A stretch of DNA of 64,000 bases, from NCBI GenBank assembly GCA_010909165.1, contig MU008164.1, positions 1,942,001 to 2,006,000 of the forward strand, given 5' to 3'. Origin of the DNA: Anthoceros angustus (lineage: Eukaryota; Streptophyta; Anthocerotopsida; Anthocerotales; Anthocerotaceae). Both the position numbers and the translations under genes were made by a program. The notes beneath the pieces were generated by a model, which worked only from the letters and a program-made list of their open reading frames with translations, ran no database searches and was not told the origin of the DNA. Below, piece by piece: positions 23,173-35,400 of the stretch. The stretch's first letter is position 1. Each line of letters begins with the position of its first letter.

Positions 23173-23343
23173 AAGAGGAACTTGAAACTTTGGACAAGCT
23201 ATGTGGTCTATAGTTAAGGTAACTTTTAGTTGTCCATTCAAGTTACTAACTTATGCTAGCTGAGTTGGGTGGCTTAGACTTAATATCTATTATGCCTAGA
23301 CTCTTCATACGTTTGCCATGTAACTCCTGACTTAGAGTTTTGT

Positions 23344-24120
23344 TTAATAAATATAGTTAATATCTAGTGTCTTGTTTTCTAACAACTCTTTTATGTAATG
23401 GTATTCAATTGCTATGTGCTTAGTTCTTGAGTGAAATACTGGGTTTCTGGCTAAGGCTATGGCCCCTTGACTATCGCTGAATAGTGGTCTAGGATTACCT
23501 TGAGGATGGTTAAGTTCATCTAAAGCCAACCTACTCCATACGATATCTTTAGCAACTGAGGTTAGTACCCTATACTCGGCCTCAGTGCTAGAAAGGGCAA
23601 TGGTAGGCTGTTTCTTACTTGACCATGAGATAGGATCCTTGGCTAGTATAAGCACATAACCTGATACGGATCTCCTAATGTCGGGATCACGAGCATAATC
23701 AGCATCAGCATAGGCTGTCAATCTTAGCTTGTTGATGCCGGGTATTTGTTGATATACAAGTCTAATGTGCATGGTGCCCTTAAGATATCTGAAGATACGC
23801 TTAACTGATATCCAGTGTCGAGATCGTCCAAGATTTTCTAGGAATTGTGGGCAAGCACTAACTTCAAATGATATATCAGGTCTTGTGAAATTGCTCAGGT
23901 AAATGAGAGTGCCAACAGCATGTTGATATGGAAAACAGCGTCTGGGTAGAAAGGGGTTTCTCAAGTAACTCCTTCTAGCACATGTGCAAGAAGGGGTAGA
24001 GAAGGGTTTCTCAAGCAACCCCTTTTTGCACCATGCAAAATCCGACCCCAAGTCGGATGTTCTGAAGCAATGGCTGGTGTTTTCCCTCCAATGTACATAA
24101 CATGAGTTATCGCAATGCAC
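23344..24120 (-). mobile_element. Ty1/copia pol remnant (RT C-terminus and RNase H)
   Basis: The minus-strand frame reads HAVGTLIYLSNFTRPDISFE and ISVKRIFRYLKGT (C-terminal reverse transcriptase/connection), then RNase H with YADADYARDPD, SSTEAEYRVL and FSDSQGAIALARN, which supply the acidic catalytic positions. The N-terminal pol is absent. The protein resembles the broken RNase H of the element at 28.7-35.9 kb, so both belong to one lineage. No LTR was found beside it. Confidence 0.85.
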
Positions 24121-24254
24121 AACAATAATGAGGGGATGAAAGCCTAGTCCACCTTGTGGTCCAGGTTATATCGGAAAAAAGATTACAATTTGGTGCGCAA
24201 ACATGTCCGCACCCTGACCCTAAACGCCAAACCCTAATTTATGGTCCCATTCTC

Positions 24255-26976
24255 AATCGTGTAACTCTTCAAAAGGTTGTGTTCCTAAACTCAGGACAAT
24301 AATGTCATCGTTCAAAGATTGTAGGCGAGGATCGTCAACTGCGAAAATATGATCTGTAGGGTTTGCACCTAAAGCTCCGCCCACGCCGAACGTCTCTAAA
24401 TGTTGAATGTCCCATGTGGGATCTCTTACTACTAGGGATGTGTCTTGCTCCTCGACTCATTTCTTCGGGGTTTCTGATCCTTTCGTTGCTTTCTCCTTTT
24501 TCTTCTGTGGTCCCTGGGATTGATTTAAATCCTGAAGATTGATGGGTGCGCAAGTGCCTTGAGTCACGTGAAGAAATGACGCTCTGGGCTTCACAGACCT
24601 TCTGCTTGCCACCTCCTTCGCGAAAAACACTGGATGACCTTGCTTATGGGGTTTGGTGGTTAGTTCTTCCTCGTCACTGGGGAAAACCTCATGCCTTATT
24701 ATACGTTGATCAATGAAAATGGTACCTCCTTTGCTCTTGGTCGATGGCGATGCAATTGCGGCCTTCCAATAATGCTGCCACTATTCCGCTGCTGCTCCCT
24801 GAGCACCCATCTATCACCCACTCCCCTCTCTCCGTGAAAAGGTCAAAAAGTGGAACCACAAGCACTATTGGTTTCTGGTAAGGGCATACCACATGACCAT
24901 CGTTTGAAACATTCAGAAGTTTTTTCATGACGGCGCTATGTCTAATGAAAGCGGGCATGGCTTCAATCTCCCCGGCTGCACTGTTGCACAGCGCACTGCA
25001 TTTCCTCATATCTTCGACTATAGGGTGGACACCATACCCCACTGTAAAGTACTCGCAATTCTCATATAGACCTTCCTCCGCAACGAAATTGTCTTTCTCT
25101 CACAGCATGGTATAAACACCTCCGCACCCACACTATTTACGCAGCGCATTTCGAACGTCTTGCATCTGATCTGGACCATGCATAAATATTACTCGAAAGG
25201 TTTTGCAGACCGTCACTGTCATGAACCCGTCCATGATTTTTTCAAAATCTTCGGAGGTCATCTCCTTATCCCACGATTCTGATACATTCCCCCTTGGCAA
25301 GTCAACAACCAGCAGTTTGTATTCCCGCTTTCCAATATAGGCGGCCATTTTGCCGATATCACCGGTGATTACTTGGTACCTGACTTTTTATTTGCTTTTT
25401 AGGACTTGAAACATGGATAGTTTAGCATCATTGTCCTCCTCTGCTAGTTCTCTCTGAAGATCTTCTACCCTCTTCCAGTTCCTTGCAACATTGATATGCT
25501 CTTTGAAGCTATCTAGAATGACTTTTTCTTTGTACTCTTTCCGCCTGCTTTAAAGTCTGTGCGCAAAAAAAAGGCTTTGTGAAGTATGACGTTGATGGGG
25601 GATGCACAAACTAGTGCGCGCACCCTAACCCCTAGTACCGGATAGCAATGACAACAACCAATAACTTACAATGTGGTCGAAGACCGGTTAAAACTTTGCG
25701 ATATCATCCGCTGTCAAGTGCCTTGGGTACTCTCTCTCAACTTCAGCAAATGAAGTACACCGTAAACCTGAACAGAAAGCTGTTTGGATCACATTTAACT
25801 TCTTTGCCTTTTTGATCCACGTCTTCATGCCACTTATGCTTAACTCTCCCTGAATTACAATGCTGATAGCATAATACGTTCGCTTGCCTCTCCATGAGGC
25901 ATATCCTGGAACACCCGCCAATTCATCACATGCATTGGCTTTATAATGAGATTAGGGTCTCGCAATGCAGGTTCCGGGTCAGGGCCTCCACGCTTTGATT
26001 TACCTCTTTTGCTGCCCTTTTTGTGGTTTCCCTACTGCGGCAGCTCACCTTTCTCCTAAAGGTCGAATACTTCGTCCACCCTATCCCAGACATGCTCCGG
26101 GACACTCGCAATGCATAGCACTGCGGTCTTTTGGTCTACCAACCGCTGCATATCTTCTTGGTTTGCGACATCGCTTATAATGGCGAGCATCCTGTAAAGA
26201 TTGTATTTCCATTCCATAGTACTGTTAACGCCATCCGCAGCCGCAATCTTCGTCTCATCGTGGATGTATCGAACTTGCTCGATGAAAGACATCCGCTTCC
26301 TGAAATCTGCCTTAACATTGTAATCCATTGCCAAACATCTCATTTCGGCTTGCGTCAACCCGGCATAGATATGGGCTTTCATACATTGGTAGTGCGAATT
26401 CTCCAGGTCTTCTGCATACAGTCTTTGGAAAGCATAGAAGCTGTGATTTCCACCTAAGACTCCCATAATGTACTGTTGTTTCTTCAGCTTATCATTATCA
26501 TAGTCGTCGACCGTTGGGCACTCTCTTGGGTCTATCAAACAAAGCAGGGGGAGTACTCCTTCTTGCACTGGTCTCTTTTTTATTTCTTGGGGAAGATGCT
26601 TTCCCCAAGATTCATCTACTTTTTAGATTTGAGCATCATGGATTAAATAATCAGGGCTTCTTAGCTTGGTGATGGCAACCATGTCAGTGTGAGGTATGCA
26701 TCTCTTCTTGTGCGCGGACTCCCGAATTTGGTTAAGATAATTCCTGTTCAGCTGCGCTCGCTCCACTCTATCGGTGTCTATTATAACTGCTTTGGTTATC
26801 ACCCGCCCCATCCCCGGACTATTGTCCAGATTGGTAGGCTTACCTCTCTTCACGCTTTTGCCCTTTCCTTTCCTTTTCACAGGCGAGTCGCGAACAATTT
26901 CCTGAAGTTCCTCATTTATTTCCTCGCTTGGATCACATTTAACTTCTTTGCCTTTTGTTCCCTTCTTCTCTTTCGA
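24255..26976 (-). pseudogene. decayed ParB-like domain + DNA amino-methyltransferase gene
   Basis: Read on the minus strand. 26976-26056: a Lys-rich N-terminus, then VITKAVIIDTDRVERAQLN and, after one in-frame TAA (26623-26625), VLGGNHSFYAFQRLYAEDL and AHIYAGLTQAEMRCLAMDYN. The G-N-H..A-x-Q-x-L pattern and the helical region after it resemble ParB/Spo0J-type domains. After a frame change near 26050-25930, a second frame carries LLVVDLPRGN..SWDKE (position of methyltransferase motif IV, normally DPPY) and, after stops at 25133 and about 25107, QKPIVLVVPLFDLFTERGEW then DGCSGSSSGIVAALLEGR (motif I, SAM-binding FxGxG-like). Motif IV before motif I is the order of beta-class amino-methyltransferases. 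A Lys/Ser-rich tail follows to about 24255. A possible 113-bp GT-AG intron lies at 25557-25669. Several stops and at least one frameshift mark it as dead. Assignment rests on motifs only. Confidence 0.6.
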
Positions 26977-27218
26977 CTATATATCCCCTTGCTCTTTCTA
27001 CTTCAGATACATGCCGGATGTCTTCTAGGCTCTGTAATATTTGTTCTGCTGAAGGCAAAAACAATTGATTTTTTGATGCATTTGAGCATCGTTTGGATGC
27101 CCCCTTGCTATGTGTTTCCTCCTAGCTCCTGTGGAGAATCAATATCCCCCCCCGGGATAATGAAGAGGGGGCGTAATACCGCAGGGGGACCAAACCTTGC
27201 ACTTCAAGATCTTTACCT
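26977..27218. other. no gene recognised
   Basis: Spacer between the methyltransferase-like relic and a LINE-like reverse-transcriptase fragment. Confidence 0.35.
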
Positions 27219-27640
27219 TCAGGCCAAGGCGAGAGAGTTCCAAGGATAAGAGGTAGAAAGCATTTTTGACTTTGTCGGCCGGCCTACCGACAGAAAGAGG
27301 CACTCCCACACCGAGAAGGCACTTATTAACTGGGCCCTGAAATGCATCATAGCAAAGAGAGCTCCCCCCAAGGGATCCCCCTGCCTGGTTCCTGTTGCGG
27401 AGTCAAGCACGGAGACCCCCGCCACCGAGGGACCGTGCTGATAATATAGGTTAAATGAAGAACCATAGAAAGAGTAAATAAAAGGAATAAGACTTGTCAG
27501 TTGCCCGCCCATGTCTTTAAGCTCTTGGAAGATGGTCGCCCCGGATACAGTGCTGAAAGTGTTCTCAACATCGACCGGAAGGGCAACCCAATCCGGATGT
27601 AGCTGGAGAACCGCCTCAACTCCAAAACTCACCGTCTCAC
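27219..27640 (-). mobile_element. LINE-like reverse transcriptase fragment
   Basis: The minus-strand frame contains ALPVDVENTFSTVSGATIF (palm motif A region, VDVxNxFxTV) and TRQGDPLGGALFAMMHF (the TRQGDPLG motif of non-LTR reverse transcriptases). The catalytic (F/Y)xDD box is not present, so the domain is truncated. It abuts the 3' end of the next element and probably represents the copy into which, or beside which, that element inserted. Confidence 0.85.
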
Positions 27641-27654
27641 TTCATGAAAAGGGA

Positions 27655-28625
27655 GGGCAATGGAGACTTTATTCGAATAAAGAGATGGGAAAACCCATCT
27701 ACTCCGAACCAAGGGGGGACAAGCCATTAAAGGGACAAGAGCTAGGGGCGCTAGCCCCAACGAATGCCACCCCCCCCCAGGCTATCTACTGCCTTGATTA
27801 TATCGCGGTCCGAGATCAGGAAAGGCCTACCTACAATTGGTGTCGATGATGCCACGTCTTTTGTGCTCGTTGCCGTCTTGTAAGTAGCGTTGTCCAGTGC
27901 CCTCTGCAAAGTGATGGATACCCGTTATAAAAAGAAAGCCACCTCCGAGGAAAGAGGGAGACCCAACCCGTTTCGACGACTATAGTAGGCTTTTGCACAA
28001 TCCTTAATGAGCCGGCAAAAATCTTTGCCCATGGCAAGCGCCCCGCTCCACCCGGGCACAAAAGGCTTCTTGCTAGAGGTTAGTCTCAATGACAAGGGGG
28101 ATGAAGGCGTGGTCGTCCTGCAAAGGTGTGTACTTTTGTATCTTGGCATATCGCATATCCCTCCGCCGCCCAGCCCGGAGGGTTGATAATGACATGCTCA
28201 CAAATGGCGTTCCGGGTAGGTCCGTTATGATGACATCCACAACAGAGATTTGGTCTCCCTGGATCAGAAATAGATCTGCCTTAACCAATAACCCATTGCG
28301 CGGGGTATATGGACGCTCCTTGTATGGAAAATAACCGCTCTCCTTGGCCATCGAGAACATACGTCGCGAACGGCGTCATGCGTAGCGATAAGTTTCCCTC
28401 CAATTAGACAGCGAGCCAAGTCGGACCCTGAGTCCTCGAGGGGGGCCCCACAGCTGCAAACTGAAAGAGAACAAGCCAGAGGCTGGACCAAACCTAGGCA
28501 AAACCTTATCACAGTAGAAAAAGAAGCTAGTGCAATTCGGAACGCCTAGATGCAAGGCCGAGCTAGAAGACAGGAACTTGCTCCCTTCCCCGAGCAAGAA
28601 CGGATGCGGGTATGGATTTGAACGC
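27655..28625 (-). mobile_element. 5'-truncated LINE-like element, second copy
   Basis: Colinear with the copy at 4166-5140. The 3' region shares AATGGAGACTTTATT and GAGATGGGAAAACCCATCTA-like sequence, and the coding part has CSCGAPLEDSGSDLARCLIGG followed by THDAVRD and KSGYFPYKERPYTPRNG. The His of the Cys/His cluster is changed (GSD in place of GTH). The fragment at 4.2 kb carries two internal tandem duplications that this one lacks. Confidence 0.75.
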
Positions 28626-28678
28626 ACATGAAGATATCAATAGGAATGACATGAAGATTTCTTTTCTTAATGTGATGT

Positions 28679-28902
28679 TGATAAAATAGCTTACTATTAG
28701 GGCACTCTTCACTAGGGCACCTAGGACTTAATAATTAATTTAGTCCTTAGGGCTCTAGGTAGTTTCTTTTAGTAGTTATTTAATTGGTTAGTTGTTACAA
28801 CCACTTATTGGTTACAACTACCTTGCCTACATAAAGGCATGTACTTTCTATTATGAATGTAATGCAACACATATTGCTAGAGCTTGTGTATGATTCTCAT
28901 CA
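28679..28902 (+). repeat. 5' LTR (224 bp)
   Basis: Starts TGATAAAATAGCTTAC and ends GATTCTCATCA. A direct copy lies at 35703-35926, with no difference found on side-by-side reading. Confidence 0.96.
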
Positions 28903-28915
28903 TGGTATCGAGCAC
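28903..28915 (+). other. primer-binding site (initiator tRNA-Met type)
   Basis: TGGTATCGAGCAC follows the 5' LTR directly and resembles the usual plant copia site TGGTATCAGAGC complementary to tRNA-iMet, with a small deletion or change. Confidence 0.8.
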
Positions 28916-29693
28916 ACTTGCTCTTTGTTTGCTTGTGCATCCTCATGCATCTAAGTAGCTTATCTAGGAGACACTTTCTAATCTAGCATTTGCCTAGATG
29001 GATTGTGTTTATCCTAGAATTGCTATCTTTGCATGCATTCTTTTATGCTAACATTTCTCTTCTAACAATGCTTTTATGCACTAATTCTTTGTTCTTCCTC
29101 CATGGATTTGTGTTCCCTTAGAAGGAGAAGGCATAGAGTTAAGAAGAGAAGTAGTCCCGCAAGACAACAAGAACAAATTAGGAGCCCAACACATAGAAGC
29201 AATAGAAGACAACAAGCTATAGAGGAGAGATAGTAGAAACCTCCTCTTGTATAGCAAACTTCATTGCATCTATTTAATTTCTAAACCGGATCAAGGGAAG
29301 TTTATCAAGCTAGCTAGGCGTGATTTGCTAGAAGTTTTAGTCCAATTCACGTCAAGGCATTAGAATTAGCTCTCCAACATATCCCAAATTTGAATCGGTA
29401 TTAGTACTCCTTTATCTTCTAGTCTGCAAGACAAAATAGCATAGAAACTCTTAGATTTCAAGAAATTGATAGTCAATTAGCAACTCTTAGAATCCAATCC
29501 TTTGATCTTAAGGGAGAATTATCTGAATTAAGGACAAAATTGTCTATTCTCTCTAAGGTTGATAATGCGCAGAGATTTGAGAGCATGCTATCATCATCCG
29601 AATCAGACTATGATGCAAGAGAAGAGTTTCGCGCGTGCAATAAAGAAGATGAGAGGCTGTACCGGCGAGGCCTAGTCCTCTAAATCACCTACA

Positions 29694-32600
29694 ATGGCTG
29701 GAGTGATCAATAATGAAGAACAAACTGTTCCTAATTCCCCATTGGGTAATGATAATGCTAACACTTCATTGCATTATCATTATGGTGATTTCAAGAGAAA
29801 GATAGATTCAATGGAAGGGATTATGACATCGGTCATTGAGAATGCGAGGAGCTTTGCGGCAAAGAGACCTTTGGGGCATCGTCGATGGATCAATTCCAAG
29901 GCCACACGCCCGATTTGAACGTGAACTTCAACCTTCCGGGACGCCAGGACGAGAAGGCACAAGATTTATTGGTCGGTGGACTTTCTCAACATATGGTGAG
30001 ACATGTCGCTGCAAAGACCTCCAAGGATATGTGGACTCACCTTGCTCAATTATATTCATCTCGAGATGTAATGAGTATTGTTGCGACTTCACGTAACTTC
30101 CGCAACCTCTCAATGAAGGAGTCCGACACCATCGAACATCATGTTAATGCATTTCGATTGGCACGATCCCATTTGGAATCTTCAATGGCGTACCTATCTC
30201 GAGATGGAGGCTTACGTCATTCTCTTATCTTCATTGCCACCTTCTTATAGGGCTTTCATTACAACTCAAAATGCGATGATTGCAATGTCGAAAAGCTGCA
30301 GATGAAGATCCAAATGAAGAGCCGACATCGTGTTTCCGAACTTATTGGAGCATTGCTACAGGAGGAGGCAAGCGACGTCATCATCACTCCAGCCAACAAG
30401 CAGTGATGTATTCACAAAGGGGTAGAGGAAGAGGACGAGGCGAGGCCGAGGTTCTACTTTCCGACCCCATATCCTGCACATACTTTCCATGATGGAGAGG
30501 CATCTTCTTCAACACCGCAAGAGGTAACAAGAAGGCGGGATTATATGTAATTGGTGCGTAATCCAAATCACATGGAAAAGGATTGTCGAAGAAGAAGAAT
30601 GGGGAACCTCGCAAGGAGGCCCCACCGAGCTAACATTGCGTGAAGAAACAATCTTCCTCAACTCCAGGTGCTCACTGTGCTTGGCTTCTTCCAAGCCCTC
30701 CAATACCTCATGGTACTTAGACAGTGGAGCTACTTCACATATTTGTTACAAGAAACTCTTTTGAGTCTTACTCACCACAGGACATCACCGTCCTCCGAGA
30801 TGATCACAACCTACCCATTGCGGGTGTTGGTTCGATTGTATTCAAGTGTGATTCGGTCGTTCTTCATCTTCATCACGTCCTCCATGTTCCTTCAATGTGC
30901 AAGAATCTAGTATCACCGCAAGTCTTTGTCAAGAACACACTGCAGTGATCCTTTATGCGATAGTTGTCTTCTCTCTTTCATAAGTGATAGAAACTATACA
31001 ATCTGCACAGGCACTTTAGATGATGGTCTCTATAGATTGTCAGTACAAGTGGGAGCCACCCATTCTGCTAATGTTGCCATTCCAAACCCAGCGACACCTA
31101 CCCAAACCATGCTTTGGCATTGTCGCCTTGGTCATCCTAATAGTCAAAAATTAATCCAAATGTCTAAGGGAGCTTTATATAGAACCCCTTGCCTTGCAAA
31201 GGTTGAACACCTACCTTGGTGCGAATCTTGTGTCCTCACTAAACGACATCAAGAGCCTTTCAAAAATAAATCTCCACAAAGGGCCAAGTCACCTTTAGAG
31301 ATAGTGCACACAGACATTTGTGGACCCTTGTCTACACCCTCCTTTAGTGGTAGTAGATATTTTTGACCTTCACAGATGATTTCTCTCGTTTTGTCTTTTC
31401 CTACATCCCGAAAAACAAGAGTGATGCCTTTCACTTCTTCAAGGACTACATGAAATGGGTGAGAGACTTACGGATCACAAACTCAAGACCTTACGTTCCG
31501 ACAATGGTGGAGAGTTTACATCTCGAATTTGAGGATTTTGTCGAGTGAAGGTATAGCTCAACAACTTACGATTGTCTACACTCCTCAACAAAATGGCGTG
31601 GCCGAACAAGAATCTACGCCTCAAGAGATCACAGTTGCTTATTGGTACAAGCTAAGTTATCTAAGGCTTATTGGCGAGGCCCTCCTAAGAACCTATCTCA
31701 TGAATCGATTGCCTACATCAGTTCAAGGTATGACTCCATATGAAGCATTCATTGGCAAGAAGCCTTCTATTGACCACCTTGAATTTTTGGATCCCCATAT
31801 GTTTTTATTCCCAAAGCATTGCGTAAGAAGTTGGATCCCAAAGCTAAGTACACTTTCATTGGCTACACAAGGTATCAAAGGGTACAAATTGTTCAACCCT
31901 TCTACAAGGCAACTTTTATACGCCGAGTGTTACTTTTCATGAGTCTTACCTCTTTTCCCCCGCAGTGGGAGCTGATAGGCTTGGTCCTCCTCTTGATGAG
32001 ACCATTGACCCTTCTTATTTTGATGATCGATTATTTCACTCCATTTCCCATTCACGCTTCTCGTGTTCCTTTAGTTGAACCTATTATGCGAGGAGGAGGA
32101 GTTAGCATCTATTCCACAACCGGTACAACTCAACCGAACGATGTTGACATCCCAGAGGCGCTTGACACTCATGATGATGAGTTTGATGACCCTCCGGAGG
32201 ATGACATTGTGGAGCCAGATCCTCGTTGATCCCGCTCCGTGGATGATGCACTGCACAAAGGTACAACCTTAGATCCCGACCTACTATCTCAGTCCTGCAG
32301 TTGGAAGGAACCTCCTTTAGGATACCTAGCTGTTTTGATGATCCTATACCCCTATATCACTTTATTCTCAAGCTGTCTACAAGGCAACTATAGACCCGGA
32401 AGAACCTCTTACCTTAAAACAAGCTTTCTCTTCTCACGAAAAGACTTATGGAAGGTAGTCAGAGATTCGAATATAATTCCCTAGTTAATAACTCTACATG
32501 GAATTGGTCAAACCACCTAGGGGTAGGAAGATAGTAACCAGCAAATGGGTATTCAAAATTAAAAGAAAAGGAGATGGTTCTATAGAAAGGTATAAGGCAC

Positions 32601-33930
32601 GTCTAGTAGCGGAGGTTTTACACAAATTCTGGTCTAGATTACATACCTTGGGCCACTTATGCCCCAAGAGCCAAATTTGCCACACTTGAATGATATTTGC
32701 CTTATGTGCCCAACATGATCTTGAACTCCACATGATGGATGTTAAGACAAGATATTTGTATGGGCGCTGCAAGAGGAAATATACATGAGACAACCCGAGG
32801 TTCTGAAGTCAAAGGCAAGAAGATTGGGTATGCCGACTCATCAAAGGTTTGTATGGCCTTAAGCGGTGCAAGAATTGGAACTTAACCATACATGTACAAC
32901 TTATTGGGAGAGGATTTAAGCAAAGCCGGTGATGCTTGTATGTACATCCTAATATCCGCAATGATATATTTTATCTTCTACTTTATGTTGATGATGTTTT
33001 TATGGCAACAAACTCCCTCACTCTCCTAGCGAAACTAAAGCATGGCTTAGGACTCTATTTGAGATGTCCGATCTAGGAGAAATGACATATGCACTTGGTG
33101 TTAATATTATACGAAATAGAGGTAATAAGACTCTAAGTATAGTTCAAACCAAGTATATTAAGGAGAGTTTAGCTAAATTTGGACTTGAGGATGCAAAGCA
33201 CCCACACCTTTTGCAAGTGGTGTTAGGCTTACCTCGAGATATGAGTCCCAAAACAGTGAAGAAAAGCTAGAAATGTCAGTTCCATACCGACATCTTGTTG
33301 GCACTCTAATATATTTTATGCAATTTTACGAGACCGATATATCTTTTGAAGTCGGTTCACCTCACAATTCTTGGAGAACCACGGGCGTGAGCCTTTGGAT
33401 GTCTGTTAAGCGTATATTCGGATACCTTAAAGGCACTATGTACAGGATCGATGTTCAAGCATACACCAGCTATCAACACATTAACTCTAACGGCATATCG
33501 ATGCCGACTATCTTTAGTGACCCGACACACGAAAATCTGTATCAGGGTATGTATTACTCTTAGGAGGAGCACCAATATCCTGGTCAATTAAGAAACAACC
33601 TACTATAGCTTTGTCAACCGAATCTGAGTACAGGGTACTAACCTCAGTTTCTAAAGACATAGTGTGGTCCAGGTTAGTTTTGAGTGAACTTCACCATCCT
33701 CAACTTAAGCCTACATCTTTGTTTAGTGATAGCGGTGCCATTGCACTTGCACGAAAATCTGTTTTCATTCTAGAACTAAACATATAGCTGTTGAGTATCA
33801 CTACATAAGGGAAAAGTTAGAAGATCAAACCATAAATATTAGTTATGTTCAAACTTTAGACAATGTCGATTTATTAACAAAGTCATTGGGAATTGAGTTA
33901 CATAGGAAACACATGAAATGTTTGGGTATA
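29694..33930 (+). pseudogene. broken copia gag-pol
   Basis: Gag-like sequence (LVGGLSQHMVRHVAAKTSKD, WTHLAQLYSSRD) lies at 29885-30250. A split zinc knuckle (CNWC..NHMEKDC across a frame change) is near 30548. The protease box WYLDSGATSHIC is at about 30715. The integrase HHCC (LWHCRLGHPN..CESCVLTKRH) is near 31110-31250, HTDICGPL follows near 31310, and SDNGGEF lies near 31500. Reverse transcriptase shows KWVFKIKRKGDGSIERYKAR at about 32545 and LLYVDDVF at about 32977. RNase H (PISWSIKKQPTIALS) is near 33580. Every domain is in a different frame from its neighbour or holds a stop. Gag, integrase and RT signature residues are still readable, so decay is mainly by indels. Confidence 0.9.
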
Positions 33931-34690
33931 ATGGACACACTGTCCAAACCTTTAACCTAATACTCACCCTAGCAGCCTTAGGGCCGATTTAAGATAACCT
34001 TAAAATCTTAGCCCAAAAATTATTGTCTTACTATTTTTCTGAACATTTTCTTCTTCTATCTCAAAATAGCTTAGGTCATCCCTGCCTTCCTCTTCATAGA
34101 CGGCCAACATAGAACCTGGAATATTTATATTAAAAATAAAAATAATATTTAAGCAGTATTTATGTGATTAAAACAATAAATTCCCTTAGCACCAAAGGCA
34201 CCTACGGAAAATATGTTTGATATGTCCTGGAAATTCCTCACATGGGAGACTTGCTATTTTATCATGTGGATGGTAGTTTCCTCACATATATAGGAGTCCG
34301 GACATCTCCTTTTCACTTAAACCTAAGGTGAGTATGTATACTTTATTTTCCTGGTCACCTTTTGGTAGAATTCGCTTATAATAGCCCATGTTTTTGTCTT
34401 TAATACACTTAGGGAAACAAAATGTGTTTACAGCATCAAGCAGAAAATTTATGCTAGGTTATTCGATCCTAAAACTCATATAGAAATTAGGATGCTTAAA
34501 ATCGGATAACCCTTATTTAATATATTGCACCTTTCTTTTCCAGCCCTTCCTTGTCATATCCTCCCCATGCCGTCTCCACCCATCACGCAAGCGTCACCAC
34601 ACAAGTGTCACCTCTTATCCATCAAGTCGTTAGCATCCTTGTAATCCACTTGTGTCATAGCTTCTTCTTAGAAGCATAAGATGGGCAGCA
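33931..34690. other. copia 3' non-coding region
   Basis: Sequence after RNase H, inside the element. A TATA-like CACATATATAGGAGTC at about 34280 may belong to an older LTR. No open frame is supported. Confidence 0.4.
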
Positions 34691-35400
34691 ATCTTTCCTA
34701 CAAACACTTTTGGCAGAGGTGGGCTTTTTGCGGCAGGAGCATCATTCATTGAGAGGGGGGGGCACGTCCTCATCACCTAGGCTGCGCTTCCTCCCCCTTT
34801 GGTGAGCACATCCAGCAATTGCTTCACAAATGAAGACATGGCAGGAAATGAAGACATGGCAGAAAATGAAGACGCAATCTTACACTTCTGGACTTCAGGC
34901 TTTCCCTCTTCTGGCTGGAGCGCGTCCCTGTAGGATCCTTAGGCATCTCTGGTTCAGCTTCATCCTCCGAGGATGAGGTCAGATCAATGACGAATGCAGG
35001 AGATTTCTTTCTGAAAGGCTGCAGGAAGGACGAGGTCTGTGGAGGCAGAGACTCTTCATCACCAGCAGGGACACGACTGGATGCATCAGCAGGTAGGGGC
35101 GCCCTCCTGTCCTTTTTGTTTGGGCGCCAGCGCCGTGGCGCCTCCTCCGTGGGCGGGGCTCGGGACAGGCGCGATGGCGCCCGTGGCGCCTCCTCCGTGG
35201 GCGGGGCTCGGGACAGGCGCGATGGCGCCCGTGGGCGGGGCTCGGGACACGGGCGATGGCGCCCACGTGGCGCCTCCTCCGTGGGCGGATTGGCGCCTTG
35301 CTGCGGTAGCCACCCCTCCGCCATCGCCATCACCGCACATGTACCAACCACCAAGTTGTCGGGATCGCGTTTCGTGAAGTTTGAGGAAGAAGGGTATTAT
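34691..35400 (-). pseudogene. GC-rich captured gene fragment inside the copia element (antisense)
   Basis: The minus-strand frame 34824-35354 encodes 176 residues. It opens with Pro/Arg-rich repeats built on PPTEEAPR and APSRLSRA, encoded by a ~60-bp GC-rich repeat at about 35136-35290. It continues with PAFVIDLTSSSEDEAEPEMP, which has the form of a SUMO-interacting motif (VIDLT followed by Ser and acids). GC content is far above the rest of the element and the frame runs opposite to gag-pol, as expected for captured host sequence. I do not recognise the parent gene, and whether it is expressed is unknown. Confidence 0.5.

Noticed and set aside
24200..24240. Telomere-like CCCTAAACGCCAAACCCTAA
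   Set aside because: Only two motif copies; chance or promoter telo-box, not an array.
26689..27249. Plus-strand 186-codon hydrophobic frame
   Set aside because: It lies antisense to the ParB-methyltransferase relic and spacer, and looks like low-complexity shadow coding with no recognised family.
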